DNA of 64,000 bases from Rhea pennata (Eukaryota; Chordata; Aves; Rheiformes; Rheidae), in the NCBI RefSeq assembly GCF_028389875.1, contig NC_084667.1, forward strand, positions 62,598,570 to 62,662,569. Direction: 5' to 3'. The notes beneath the pieces are model-generated. The model made no database searches. It saw nothing but the letters and a program-made list of their open reading frames with translations, and was not told the origin of the DNA. Position 1 is the stretch's first letter; the number at the start of each line of letters is the position of its first letter. A program made the translations under genes and the position numbers. Below, in pieces: positions 34,525-45,879 of the stretch.

Positions 34525-37500
34525 TACAAATGCAGACAGGAGACCAGACAGAGGCCTCATCTCATTCCTTAAACCAGGCCCAGACTCCTGACTTGAACTA
34601 ACTTGAAGTAAGCCTCCTCAGCATGCTGGTTTTCAACTTCTTGTGGTGTACGTATGGAATCTGAAAAATTTCCCAGTGGAGGCATGAACCGTGTGTAGCA
34701 AACCTAAGTCTGCTGACAGTAGGCTTGCCTTTCTTAGCTCCCTTCTAAGTCTGTGGGCCATTCATGGTACTGCCCTGGTTACTTCTAATGTTGATGTGGG
34801 GATTTTTTTTTTTCCCCCGTTGCTAACTCTGGCAAGCCTTCAATCTGCCCCTACCTGAAGAGGTATAGGAGCCAAACCCTTTATGCTGATTTACTCTATT
34901 CAAGGACCAACTGTGGGACAATATCTCCTTCAGCTGAAGGCAATTTTCCAGCTGCTCTATGTCATCTATCCAGTGCTTAGCTGGCTGAGGTGGAGTTTGG
35001 GACTGTACCAAACTGGCTGCAGGTGAGCATCAATGAAGCTGTAAGTTCTTGTATGGAGCTGGCAGACCAGTGCAGGCAGCCTCCAAAGCAGGATGCTTGC
35101 ATGGTAACTGTGTGGCACATGGAGTCGCTGATGATGTAACGTGCCAGATGAATATGAAAAGGCATTTGCCATACTTCAGTACTGCCACAACTATCCAGCT
35201 TCCTCTCTCAGGCTGACTGACCCTGAGCACAGGCAGACTGAGCTTGGTTCTGCTTGCAGAAAGTCAGGTCAGATCTTCAGTGTTAAAAGTTACACTGAAA
35301 TTTCTTCTATTCAGGCTCAGGATTCCGCTGTAAAGTTTTGCTGGCATCTCGTGGTGGCATCTGACTGACGGAGCTGCACTGGCAAAAAGCCCTGGTACAG
35401 ATACAAATTACTGCCTTGTTCCAATAGTTAATAGGGCTTGGAGATAAGCCGTCTGGATAGAAGTCCAGTCTATTTCAGGCACGCTCTGCCTGCAGGGTAT
35501 GCCGTAACGGTTCCTAAGCTATTATCCGTGCTCTGTGGTCCATGAAGTCACGGTAAATATTTCACAGTAGGTCTTTGGAACCACACTGAACAGTTATATT
35601 GACAGTTTGTACAGCTCGGTTTGGCTCAAGGTGATCTGCAGCAAATACCAAGGCAGGATAAAAAGGCCAGTGGTTTTCCAGCATTATTCTCTGCATACTT
35701 ATGGGCTAGGAAATGCAAGAGGTTTTTGAAAAATACACTCCAAATCTACACAGCTTGCCCATCGCAATAGCGCAGCACCCTGTCTCCCACTGGTTCTGCA
35801 ATGAACTTCTGTGCAGCACCAACCCTTTCTCTTTCTTTGTTCTCTTCTTTTCCCCATCAAGCTTTGAATTTTTTTTCTTTTTGTTGATTGTGCTAATATA
35901 TCTCATCATCTATGTTACCCTGGCTGCACATATCACTTCTCTACAGCTTACTACTATCACCCCAGAAAACTATTTTGCTGGCATAACTCTGGCTACATGC
36001 AAACTAGCATTTGGATTCCTGGCTCTGAATATAGAGGGGACAAAATGACCCACACCGACAGTTCAAATAACTGCTGGTGCTAGGTTAGTGTATTAGTCCT
36101 GAAGTTTCCACCACATTTTCATGCAAGCAAACCAGATGTCAAAATAAATGGCACTTGCCTGTGAAAATGTCATAGTGTATTTGTACTAGGAAGTTTACCA
36201 GTTTACCTCTGCCAGGCAGAAACCTGTTCAGTTTATCCACTAGGTAGGTCGTATTTATGAGCTGAGAGTGTTCTGCTAGATTTGCAGGCTTCACTTTTGG
36301 CTTTTTCTCCATTTACTTTTGCTCACTCTGTTACTATCTTCTCCTCTCAGTAGCCAAGTCTACCAAAAGCCAACAAGAATTTCCTTTGCCATCACTGGGT
36401 GTAACACAGGTACATTTACAGGCTTTTGTGAATCCTTGCTTTATGAGCAGTCTTGGAGCAATAACTTACAAATGAACTGTCCTTGTGTCGCGGTTGACAC
36501 CTCTGCACTCATCTGCAACTATTGCTATTTACTGGCTGTTGATTATTAGCACAAAGCAACATGGAAGTGGCTGGTGTGATACCAAACTAAGATGTTTGGT
36601 ATCTCAGGAAATTTTTCCATGTTTGTGGAGAAGTGCTTGCAGAACCAAAGGACTGTGAAGGTGACCACCTGGCTTCTGTCTCCTCTGCCCTCCTCCTCCA
36701 TGAACTGATGAGCTGTCCCAGACAACAGTGGAACAACTTCAGGGAAAGGAGTGACACAGACCTGCCAAAGGGACCAGAGAAATTCCCAAGGAGGTGAGAA
36801 CTAAAACTCCAACTTCTCAGATCTCTTAGTATAGGAAGAAGTTGACACCCTTTTGTCCTTGCCAATACGCCCTAAATACGCATGTGACCTCAGCCTGTAA
36901 AACTGAGACATTTCAGCTATGTCAGAATTGTTCGTTCCCAACTTCCCCCCCATGTTCCTTCCAGAATTTTTGTCAAGGCATTCATTTACATAAAGAATAG
37001 CCTCCACCTGCAATTAAGGGCTTTTTTGTGTGTGGTTTTTTTCATGCTTCCTTCAGGATAGAATTTGGGTGTAAGTTGAACTCTTCAGAAAGGGAGACCG
37101 GCCAGTGATTTCCCCAGGGGGTTTTACTCCTCCTCTGAATGAGGAAATAATCATCTTCGCCAGACGTGACTTGAGTCCAAACTGTTTTCCTCAAGAGCAA
37201 GTGCATCATCTGTGGATTGCAGCAAATGTCAGGATGTTTCAGTGCCCTCTGTTCCTTCCTCCGATGCCTTTCTGAGCGATCTCTGTGAAGTTATCGATGC
37301 ACTGAATGCGGTGTGCTCTCCAGCATCTGACATCCCCAGGGGTACTGTCGAGATGTTTGCTTGCTGGGTAACATTTTCCTTCTTTCCTGAATGCTGTTTT
37401 GTGAAAGCATTTGGAGAATGGGGAAGCTTCCTCCTGTTCACATTCTGCTGCTCTCTCGGACTCACCTCAGGCAGGATAGCAGTGCTCTTGTAGGAGCTTG

Positions 37501-37784
37501 TTTGAAGAAAATTGATTTAAAAAATCCCGTTTATAAGTCTTACTCTTTTCATACGACATAACTGCTAAACGCGGGTCTCTGTGGCTGAAATGTGAGGAAC
37601 CCTGTTATACTGTAAGTGGGGACTGAAACCTAGTCATACATCAAGAGGCATTTAGGTCTCTACTTCCCTTTAGATCTGATAGGAGTCAGGCACTAAGTAA
37701 CCACTGAGACTCCATGCCCCTGGCTTCAGTAAACAGCAGCGCAACTGAGAATACAAATTAATTATGAGTAGTGCATTTTTGCAG

Positions 37785-37905
37785 CACCTTCTGCCTTTTA
37801 GATGCTTCAAGTGCGTTCATGAACTGATTTGTGTCAAATCCTTGCAAGGAAATATCTTTAGCTGTTGCAGGTGAGGAAAACAGGCATAGGGCTGCCAGGG
37901 ATTAG
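37785..37905 (-). repeat. MIR-like (CORE-SINE) fragment, reverse orientation
   Basis: GCAGCACCTTCTGCCTTTTA, TGCTTCAAGTGCGTTCATGA, CAAATCCTTGCAAGG and GCAGGTGAGGAAAACAGGCA follow the antisense MIR layout that ends in CAGATGAGGAAACTGAGGC. It is diverged and the borders are approximate. Confidence 0.45.
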
Positions 37906-38084
37906 CCTCTCACATGCTGCTCTGGTTTTGATTGGGTCAGTGTCTGGGGAATCTCATTTTAGCTGCCACGGACCTGTCTTGCAGAGACGTTACACAGCTG
38001 CAGCTGAAGCTGGGAATGCTCAGGAAGTCTATAAATTAAAGCCCTAAGGAACCTACAGTCTGGCACCCACCAAAAGAAGCTAGT

Positions 38085-38110
38085 AAAAAAAAAAAAAAAA
38101 AAAAGAAAAA
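38085..38110. repeat. Poly-A tract
   Basis: Twenty A followed by GAAAAA. Simple repeat without a recognisable element in front. Confidence 0.85.
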
Positions 38111-39157
38111 GTAAGAAAGACCTGAATGGCCTGTCTACATCGTTCAGGCTAGGTATGACAACCAGCTCAGCTGAGCTCTGCAGACTACAAGACTATTCTC
38201 CCTGCCTGCCTCTGTAGCTTTTTTCCTGTAGACATACTCTGTTTGCGTTGACGGAGTGCAGGTCTAAAACATGATGTGACCGCAAACCAGGGCAGTGGAA
38301 AGCGGTGCTGTTAGACCCCTGCTCTCCCAGGGCTGCTCTGCCCCCGTGGTCTGCAATTGCCTGTGACTCAGGCACAGATTACTCTTTACTGCTACATGTT
38401 CCCTGATTCCCTCCGTCACGACAAACAAAATTTGATTACGGAAGAATTGACTTTCTTCCTCAGTCTTGTCCTGCAGCTTAACTATATTCCTTCTGAAAGG
38501 AAAATCGAAAGCTTGCTGTTTTGTCCTAAAGTTGGCCTACGCACAGCACTTTGCATGCAAATTGTACTAACTGCCTTCTTTAATTATTCCTGTAATCACC
38601 GCCCACCAACGTGTGCAGGGCTTTGTAGCATTTTTCTAGAGGAGGTCTAGAAGAGCTCTGAGTAAATCTTATCATTTTCTATCACCTCATCAGTGGATGA
38701 GATCTATGTTCTGCTGAGCAAATACTTTTGCCCATCTGATATTTACAATATCTGAAAAACATTTACAGTCTACTTCCTGAGGTGGAAGCAGAGAGAGGCC
38801 TCCGGGGCCAGGATTCAGCTGACTTCACTCAGTGCAGCTCTTGGTCTAACGAGGTAGTGAGAAATTTGCTGCTTTGTCTTTAGGCCACAGACATTTAGTG
38901 ATTTAAAGCCAGATAGGATTCATAGCATCATTTATTCTGCTCTAAATAGCTTATCTAGTGTCTTCCTACAAGGCATATTTTCTTGTTCTTGTATCGTTCT
39001 TGTAGCTGCTTTCCAAATTCTTTTTACAGCAGTCACTAGGACTAGACAATATGGTCCAGCAATGGTTTCACTAACGATCTAGCCAGAGGTAACACAACTT
39101 TTCTACTTCTACCTGTTATTCCTCAGCTACTGTTCTAAAGCTCGCATTGGTTCTGAT

Positions 39158-39213
39158 TATTCTCATTATTTAATGAATCTTGCAGTATTCTCATTATTTA
39201 ATGAATCTTGCAG
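39158..39213. repeat. Perfect tandem duplication of a 28-bp unit
   Basis: The unit TATTCTCATTATTTAATGAA plus TCTTGCAG occurs at 39158-39185 and again, unchanged, at 39186-39213. Perfect identity points to a recent event. Confidence 0.95.
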
Positions 39214-40853
39214 TACTCTGCTTTTCTTAAGGCCAGAGTTAAATCATTTTTATGAGAATCTCATTTTTTGTGTTTGTCAGCCTTTTGTTTATGTTCTTTT
39301 AAACTCCCATGGTTGCAAGGATTGCCTGGTAACTCAGACGCCCCCTGAAGACTCACAAAGAGCAAGGCAAATAGCCACCCTGCCACTGCCTTCTCGTGGC
39401 GTGGAAGTCGATGCTAAAGATTTTAGGAAGTCTGAGATAGACTACTCAGAGACAAGCATTTTCAGCAGGAGGCTTCAGATATTTCTGAAAGTTTCTGAGA
39501 GGTACTATGCAAAAGCTCTTTAAAGTTTCCTTTCCAGGCTCTCTCTCCACTGCTTCCAAGGTTTGCCCTTCTACTTGGACTCTTACTTCACTCAGCTCCC
39601 TCACTATTATGTAAGAGCAAAGAGATGGGCACCAGGAGGAACGTGATGGGGAGCACTCGCCCTCCTCCTGAACCATTCTTAAGAGTTTGAGAATTCCAGC
39701 AGAGTTAATGAGGAAATGTCCAACCCCAACTTGCCTACAACTGTGTTAGGAAAGCAGGCCAGCACCATTGACAGCTCTATTGTCCTCTTCTGCAATAGAA
39801 ATGAATTCATCTAGACAGTGTGGTCCCACAGGCAGATTTACGGCTTGTACTATGTGTTTTTTAGCATCTGAGAGGAATTAGGCCATAGATTCATAACTTG
39901 CCCACAGCTCTCTATAGCTAGATATTTGCTGTGCAGAGACAGCTAAAAAGACATACCAGTCCACCAATCATTTTTATTTCAAACAGCTGATATGAAGTGC
40001 TGTAAATCTTTCAAAGTGCATTGAGAAGACAGGCTTCGGTGTTGGCCAACTTACATGACAAAGAACACACAAGCAGTGGAGATGGGTTAAGAAGATCAAG
40101 CAGAGTGAATCTAGTCCAGAAATGAATGAAAGAGAATGGAAATTCCCAAAGCTTTCAGAACAAGCACAACACTGAAGTGTGAGCCAGCTTCTTCCCAGTC
40201 TGAGACATTGCTTACTTATTTATAGACAGCATGAATGAAGTTGATTTATCGGAATCATTGACCTCATTGTTTGTAAAATCAGCACTGGAGGATTTCCCCA
40301 GCATCTCAGTGAGTTATTGCTGTGCTAATCAATCCTTGAGCAAACTCAGCCTCTTTGAGAGTGGACTCTCAGGAACTTGGGGGTCTCTGCAAGGAGAGCT
40401 ATGCCCAGTTCCTCCAGTAATACAGTCCTCAGGGAGCTCTTGGGACTCGAGCACTGTGCAAAGCTGTGTTCAATAGAAAAGGCTAACATGATTATAGCAC
40501 TTGGGGAATTGAGGAACAATTGACATTGTGTCTAAAAGAGTGTTTTGTTAGATTTCATTCCGCCTTAGATCTTGGACTGCGCATTGAAGCAGGCTGGGAG
40601 GTGCTTCCTGAAGAGTTCAGCTCACTGTGCACCACCAGCCAACCCCACGGAAGGCGTTTCTGCTCTGGAGTTAAAAATCTGATAATAACAGTGTAGATAA
40701 ATGCTCTAAATTTGCAGGCAAATTGACTCTGATGTGCTTGTTTCAGTGATACTCTAATTGAGGGTTTTATTACTTTTTGCTGAAAGTAATACCAGTAAAT
40801 CAGAGCAAATGTCAGAGGGAGGAACAAATATAGTATTCAGTAGCATAAATAGG

Positions 40854-40951
40854 TAGAACCTGAACATTAAAAATGTTGTGATTGATCCTTAACAACAAAG
40901 AGTAGAACCTGAAGATTAAAAATACTATGATTGATCCTTATTAACAAAGAG
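40854..40951. repeat. Tandem duplication of a 49-bp unit
   Basis: Units 40854-40902 and 40903-40951 both start TAGAACCTGAA and end AACAAAGAG. They differ at a handful of positions and are equal in length. The duplication is local and of unknown age. Confidence 0.93.
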
Positions 40952-42548
40952 TATTATGTATCTTCTTAATCTTGATGCAGGGGAACTGCTGTTCTTGAGA
41001 TTTCTTGTGATTGTTTGTGGCACTGAGATGAGCAAAAGAACAACATTTTGGCTGTGACTATAGTGTAAGCCTATTCAAAAAACGAAAGGGAGAATGTGGA
41101 TTATTATCTATATCTATATTCTTAGCTCTTATAAATATTTTTAAAGCTTCCATCACCATAGCACAGTATCTAGGAATAACTTTTTCTGGAGCTGGGATTA
41201 TGACTCAAGTCAATAGCAAAGGCAGTAGAACTCTAAGGTAATTAAAGAATAACTGGTAATTGGAATAGTCTTATTTTTAACTAGCAGTGCAGCTAACTGA
41301 CCTGCAAAAGACCAGATGTTATGGCATTTTTAGCTTTATTTTAACACAGATAAAGCCAGTCCAGACTCTTTAAATCAACTGTTTGCTGCAACCTAATTCT
41401 ATGAATTTGGAGTCTCATAAAAATGATGTCAAGAGCACAGTAAGTAGAGCAAGGAGTGTGGATTTTACTCTGAGGAGAAAATGTGGGAATAATGGGAGCC
41501 TTTGAGAGTTTGTCTAGCTCCTCCCTACTGTCTGTGTAAAGCAAAAGTAATTCCTCTAACTGCAACTATGCACTGGGGGAAAGCTATCTCTAAAGTAAGA
41601 TCAAGCACCTTATTATTGAAGGGACATGAGATTTGGCACCCAGCATCAGAATAAATGGCATATTAATAGCAAAATGAAACAAATCACACTGAAATATTTC
41701 CAGGCAACATGCAGGGTGCCTCACAAAATGGGTCCAGAGCGTGGGAGGACGAGGCTTGCTGTGTGGTCGAGGGGAATCACTGCAGCTCTCCACTACTTCT
41801 CTGCTTGCACTGCTTGAGGAGCAGAGCCAGAGTTCACACGAGTTCATGCTATTTCTGCATTTCTCCTCACCAAGGATGAGGTCTCTGGGTGACAACGGAT
41901 ATGTGATGGAGGGGAGAGTGCCTGTCTCTGTGGACAGTTTCAGCATCCTGCGTTAAGAGCAACAAGAGGAAGAGGATCTCCAGGGGTACAAAGAAGTCCT
42001 TTTCAGTCAAGATGTGTAAGATGAACACTGATCTAGACCGTCAGTCCTTTCAGACTACTATTCAAAAGATTTCTGCCAATAATCAGTGCTTATCATGTGC
42101 TATTGGTTTAGGGAGTGATTTTCTTTTCCTGAAAAAAAGCGTGAAAGCGCTGTAGAGAGGCAAAGCTGCTTAACAGCACTGGCTATTAGCTGCTACAGTG
42201 TCTCCCTAAACTCCATGGTGATCTTACCTGGTCTGGGTCTGCCGTTAACTGGTCTGGGTTAAACGGCAGTAGGATCAGAGAATGCTAATGGAGAAGCACA
42301 AAATATCTGCTCTATAGTAGGCGGGTTGTTTTCACAAACGACTGGATCTTCAGATGATGGTGCAGCAATTTAGTATTCCTGTTGGGCAGATGTTGTCCAC
42401 CCCTCATTAATCAGCACTGGTAACTGTGGTAGAGAAGCCAGACAAGAAAGGGCACAGGATTTGTGCCTGAATCAGGGTGGTGGAGAGATGCTTTGCTAAT
42501 GCTGCAGCCTGCAGTGCATCCTGCTATTGCTGAATGTGCTTTGAGGGG

Positions 42549-42568
42549 AAAAAAAAAAAAAAAAAAAA
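42549..42568. repeat. Poly-A tract (20 A)
   Basis: Homopolymer in presumed RHOJ intron 1. No source element recognised. Confidence 0.85.
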
Positions 42569-43555
42569 GAGTTCTCTGTTTGCCAATATATGTGACAAAA
42601 AGAACAGGTGCCAAAGTCAGGAAGAAAAATCTGGCTTCAAAGTGCGCAAAAGGGGATGGGAGTGTGTGTTTTCCATAGCAGCCTGATACGAAGGGAGATA
42701 CGATTAAAGTGCAGGAAGGTAAAAGAGGAAGCAGCCTGCTCTGTGCAAAGAGCCCATCTTTCCTGTTCCTTACGTTCAGCTACTAGTCAAGCTGGCCGAG
42801 CCTACGCAGAGGGAGCTGCAATAACTAATGCGGGACGTGGCTAGTGATGGGCTGGTGTGTGCTCAGGTGCTGCGTTCGAGCCCCCTGGGTACCTCGGGGG
42901 ATGTGTGTGTGTCAGCCAGATGCTGCCACGAGCATTTGAGCAGGGTGAACCTGCTCACAGGCTCACCGAGAAGAAAGAGGCCTTGGGCATTGCTCCAAAG
43001 TGACAGTCGAGCAGCTTAAAACAGCATCTTCTCCTCTGGGCTGTAAACTTCCCGAGCAGGGGCACGTTTGGCACATCGAATGAATCTAGGAGTCTCAGGT
43101 CTTACCCACGCTAAGGTATCCGAGAGAGTTCAGGAGAGTTAGGTTTGCCAGAACTCCAGTACTTCCATAGCTGATTTTTAGACAAGAGATAGATTAAAAA
43201 ACTTTCTGAGGCTCCTTCCAACACTAGCATATCCTGTTGAAGTTTAACCCCAATGCTGGCCTTTCCAGTGGGTGTTTCCCCATGAGGAATTGGCTGAAAG
43301 AGCCTGCTCCTGGTCCCAAGAAACGCAATAGCATGGTTACTTTGCATTTCACAGGAACAGAAGTCTGGCCCCTGTCCTTACACCTTTTACCAAACCTTAG
43401 CTGCTATTTACCCTGCAGCTTACAGAGATTAGCATTTTGTCTAACATTTTGTCCGGCAGCAGATCTAAAAACATTCAAGTGAGGAAGCAGAAATGTTAAA
43501 CACAGAAAAAAAAATGGCTTGGAAATATTTAAACCTTCTGATAAGAAAATCTGTG

Positions 43556-43593
43556 TTTTTTTTTTTTTTTTTTTTTTTTTTTCTTTTTTTTTT
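43556..43593 (+). repeat. Long poly-T tract followed by CAG
   Basis: 27 T, one C and ten T, followed by CAG at 43594-43596. It resembles an extreme splice-acceptor tract on the plus strand but no plausible exon follows. It could equally be the reversed A-tail of an old retroposed copy. Confidence 0.85.
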
Positions 43594-44643
43594 CAGTACC
43601 AGGAAGGTTTTAAATATTGTTAATGATTTCTCTATGTCCTACTGAGAAGCCTTCCACTCTCCTTTCTGGTGTGGCAGCTGCTACACACAATGAAGTAACT
43701 GTAAGGGTGGAAAAGCAAAAAATCCAGGTGGATGAAGTGCCTGGTCTTAACCCTGCGTGTGTCTGTGTGTGTGCATGTGAAAGGCAGAAAAGGCGAGTGA
43801 GATGAGCAAGCCTGTGCATATGATATGCTTAGCCTTTTTCCAAGTGTAAAGGGTTGCGCTCGTGTGAGGCAGAAGATACAAGAAAGTGTGACAAAGCCTT
43901 GCTGATCCAAAAAAGGTTATTTCTTAGTCAGCAGACCAGCACACACACTTCTGTGGGATTATTTGGTAGCCATTTCAACCCCAGTTGGGTCTTGCAGGCG
44001 AGCAAGAGGCCAAGGCTGGCTCCAGCCCAACCCGGGACTTACAGGCAGAAAGTATCTGTTTGAGCCCCAGCCATCAGATTTTACCCTTTGGACAGACAGA
44101 CGCCAAATTCCTAAATAGAACTGGACAAGAAGCTAGAAAATGCAATTTCTGCAAAATCAAAAGTTTCCATGGCAACCTGTTGATTTGAACAGAAGAGTTG
44201 AGATGTGCCGGTTGGGAGAAATGAAGTGAAATGAGTGACCCTAATCAGAACATCTGCCTTTGGTGAAAAGACCTAAACCGATTTCTGCAAAGCTGTTTCC
44301 CTGCCGTAACTGCAATGCGTGCTGTGAATCGTTACTCCAGCACCGGGGGGAATATCGCCCCGGGAGGGGCCCCGTCGGAGGAGAGCAGGACCCCAGCCAG
44401 GCACCGTGGTGGGTCACGGCTGGCCGGCGGCGTGGTGGGCAGCGGGAAAGGCAGTCGGGATGGGGACTGTGGCAAAACACAAATATCTGGCTCCCATAAA
44501 GTGTTTTTGTGATGGTGAAAATGCGGTTTAATATCGGGTGAAATTTTTTCAGGTTGTTGCAAGCGCATTGAAACAAGCGTGAAATGAACTTGTTTGATTT
44601 GAAAGTTTTGAAGTGAAGCGCTTAAGTCTTTCCAGCAGCTCCG

Positions 44644-44666
44644 TTTATTTATTTATTTATTCATTT
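44644..44666. repeat. (TTTA)n microsatellite
   Basis: About five TTTA units, ending TTCATTT. Confidence 0.85.
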
Positions 44667-45879
44667 GCCATATGTGTGCCCTTAGGAACCTTTTCTAATT
44701 TTTATCATTTCATCCATGTTTGCAATGAAACTTAATTCTGAAACATATAGTTTTTCCAAGAGACAGGGATTTGGACTGTTGTCCTGCTTGAACCAAAGCT
44801 CTTTAAACTTCTAATTTTTAGGTTAAAATTAATGAATCTAGTTTCTCTGTTTATCGTTCCATGCTTGAATGCTGTTTTTGAATCAAATCACATGTTTCAA
44901 AGTAGCCTGAATTTCCAGGAATATCTTGCACTTCCCGTTAGCTATAATTTGCTCTTGAAAAGATTTATGAGGCTTCATTCACCTTTTCTTCCACCTAGCA
45001 AACGTCAGCTCTGCTGAGCTCAAAGGAATTGCTTTTGGTTGGGAGCAATATCAGTCACAATGCCTTCCAGTTGGAGAAAAGTGAACCAATTTTGAAGTAA
45101 GCAATGTTATATTTTTATTTAAATTGCAGTTAAAATATTTTGATTTGAAAAAGCAGTGGTCATTTTAGTTCCAGAAGAGCAGAAATTTATGACCAAATTG
45201 TTATTTTTATAGCACGTCTTTGCTCCTTTCACTTAAACGAGAAATGAATAAAGTGAGCAAGATACTGGATAGCAGCATATGCTTCAATTAAAGATTGAAA
45301 TATTAGCCAATATGAAATTTGGCTTCTCTGCAAGTTATTCTTCCATCCAGGAAAAATATTATTTAGCTTCCATCTAACATTACTTATGGTTGTATTTGCT
45401 TAATAATTTACTGAAATATATAGCTCTTAAAGCAGCCATTCTGAAAGACAGTTTTCAACCTAATGCCTGGCAGTTTTTTCTGTTTTGCATTGCCCTCCTG
45501 AGAGCTTAGCAGCACATTCCCCACTGCTTGCTGGAGCTTTAATCTGTACTGTGTATTGGAAAATGTTGACACACTTCTTCAGTTACATAAAAGTGACTCT
45601 AATGGGGATGATATCTAACTCGAGAGAACCGAGACTTTGATAAAAATCACAGAATGTTGCAAATAAAGGAGAAATTAATCCGGGTAGAACATCCACAGCT
45701 ACTTTCTGCAAAATATGAGCAAGCAAGATGTGAATTATAATGCCTTTGATTCGAGTTACTGGTTAGCAGAGTGAATGCATTTCAAGCAGAATATTTTACA
45801 CAATCAAATACACGTTTCAACTACAGAAAACCCTTGTTTTTAAGGCAGACATTGTTCTTTGCTTCTATTTTTACGGCAG

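Larger units (their letters stand above)
32843..45879 (-). other. RHOJ: Presumed RHOJ intron 1, exon-2-proximal part
   Basis: No exon is recognised on either strand. It contains the G-run (34498), a MIR-like fragment (37785), tandem duplications (39158 and 40854), A and T homopolymers, and a small CpG-rich spike at about 44330-44475. The stretch 44580-45860 is notably AT-rich and repeat-poor. Intron status is inferred from exon 2 needing an upstream exon. Confidence 0.6.

Noticed and set aside
43556..43593. Poly-T and poly-A tracts as ends of LTR or processed pseudogenes
   Set aside because: No paired LTRs, primer-binding site, retroviral ORF or gene-like body lies next to any of these tracts.
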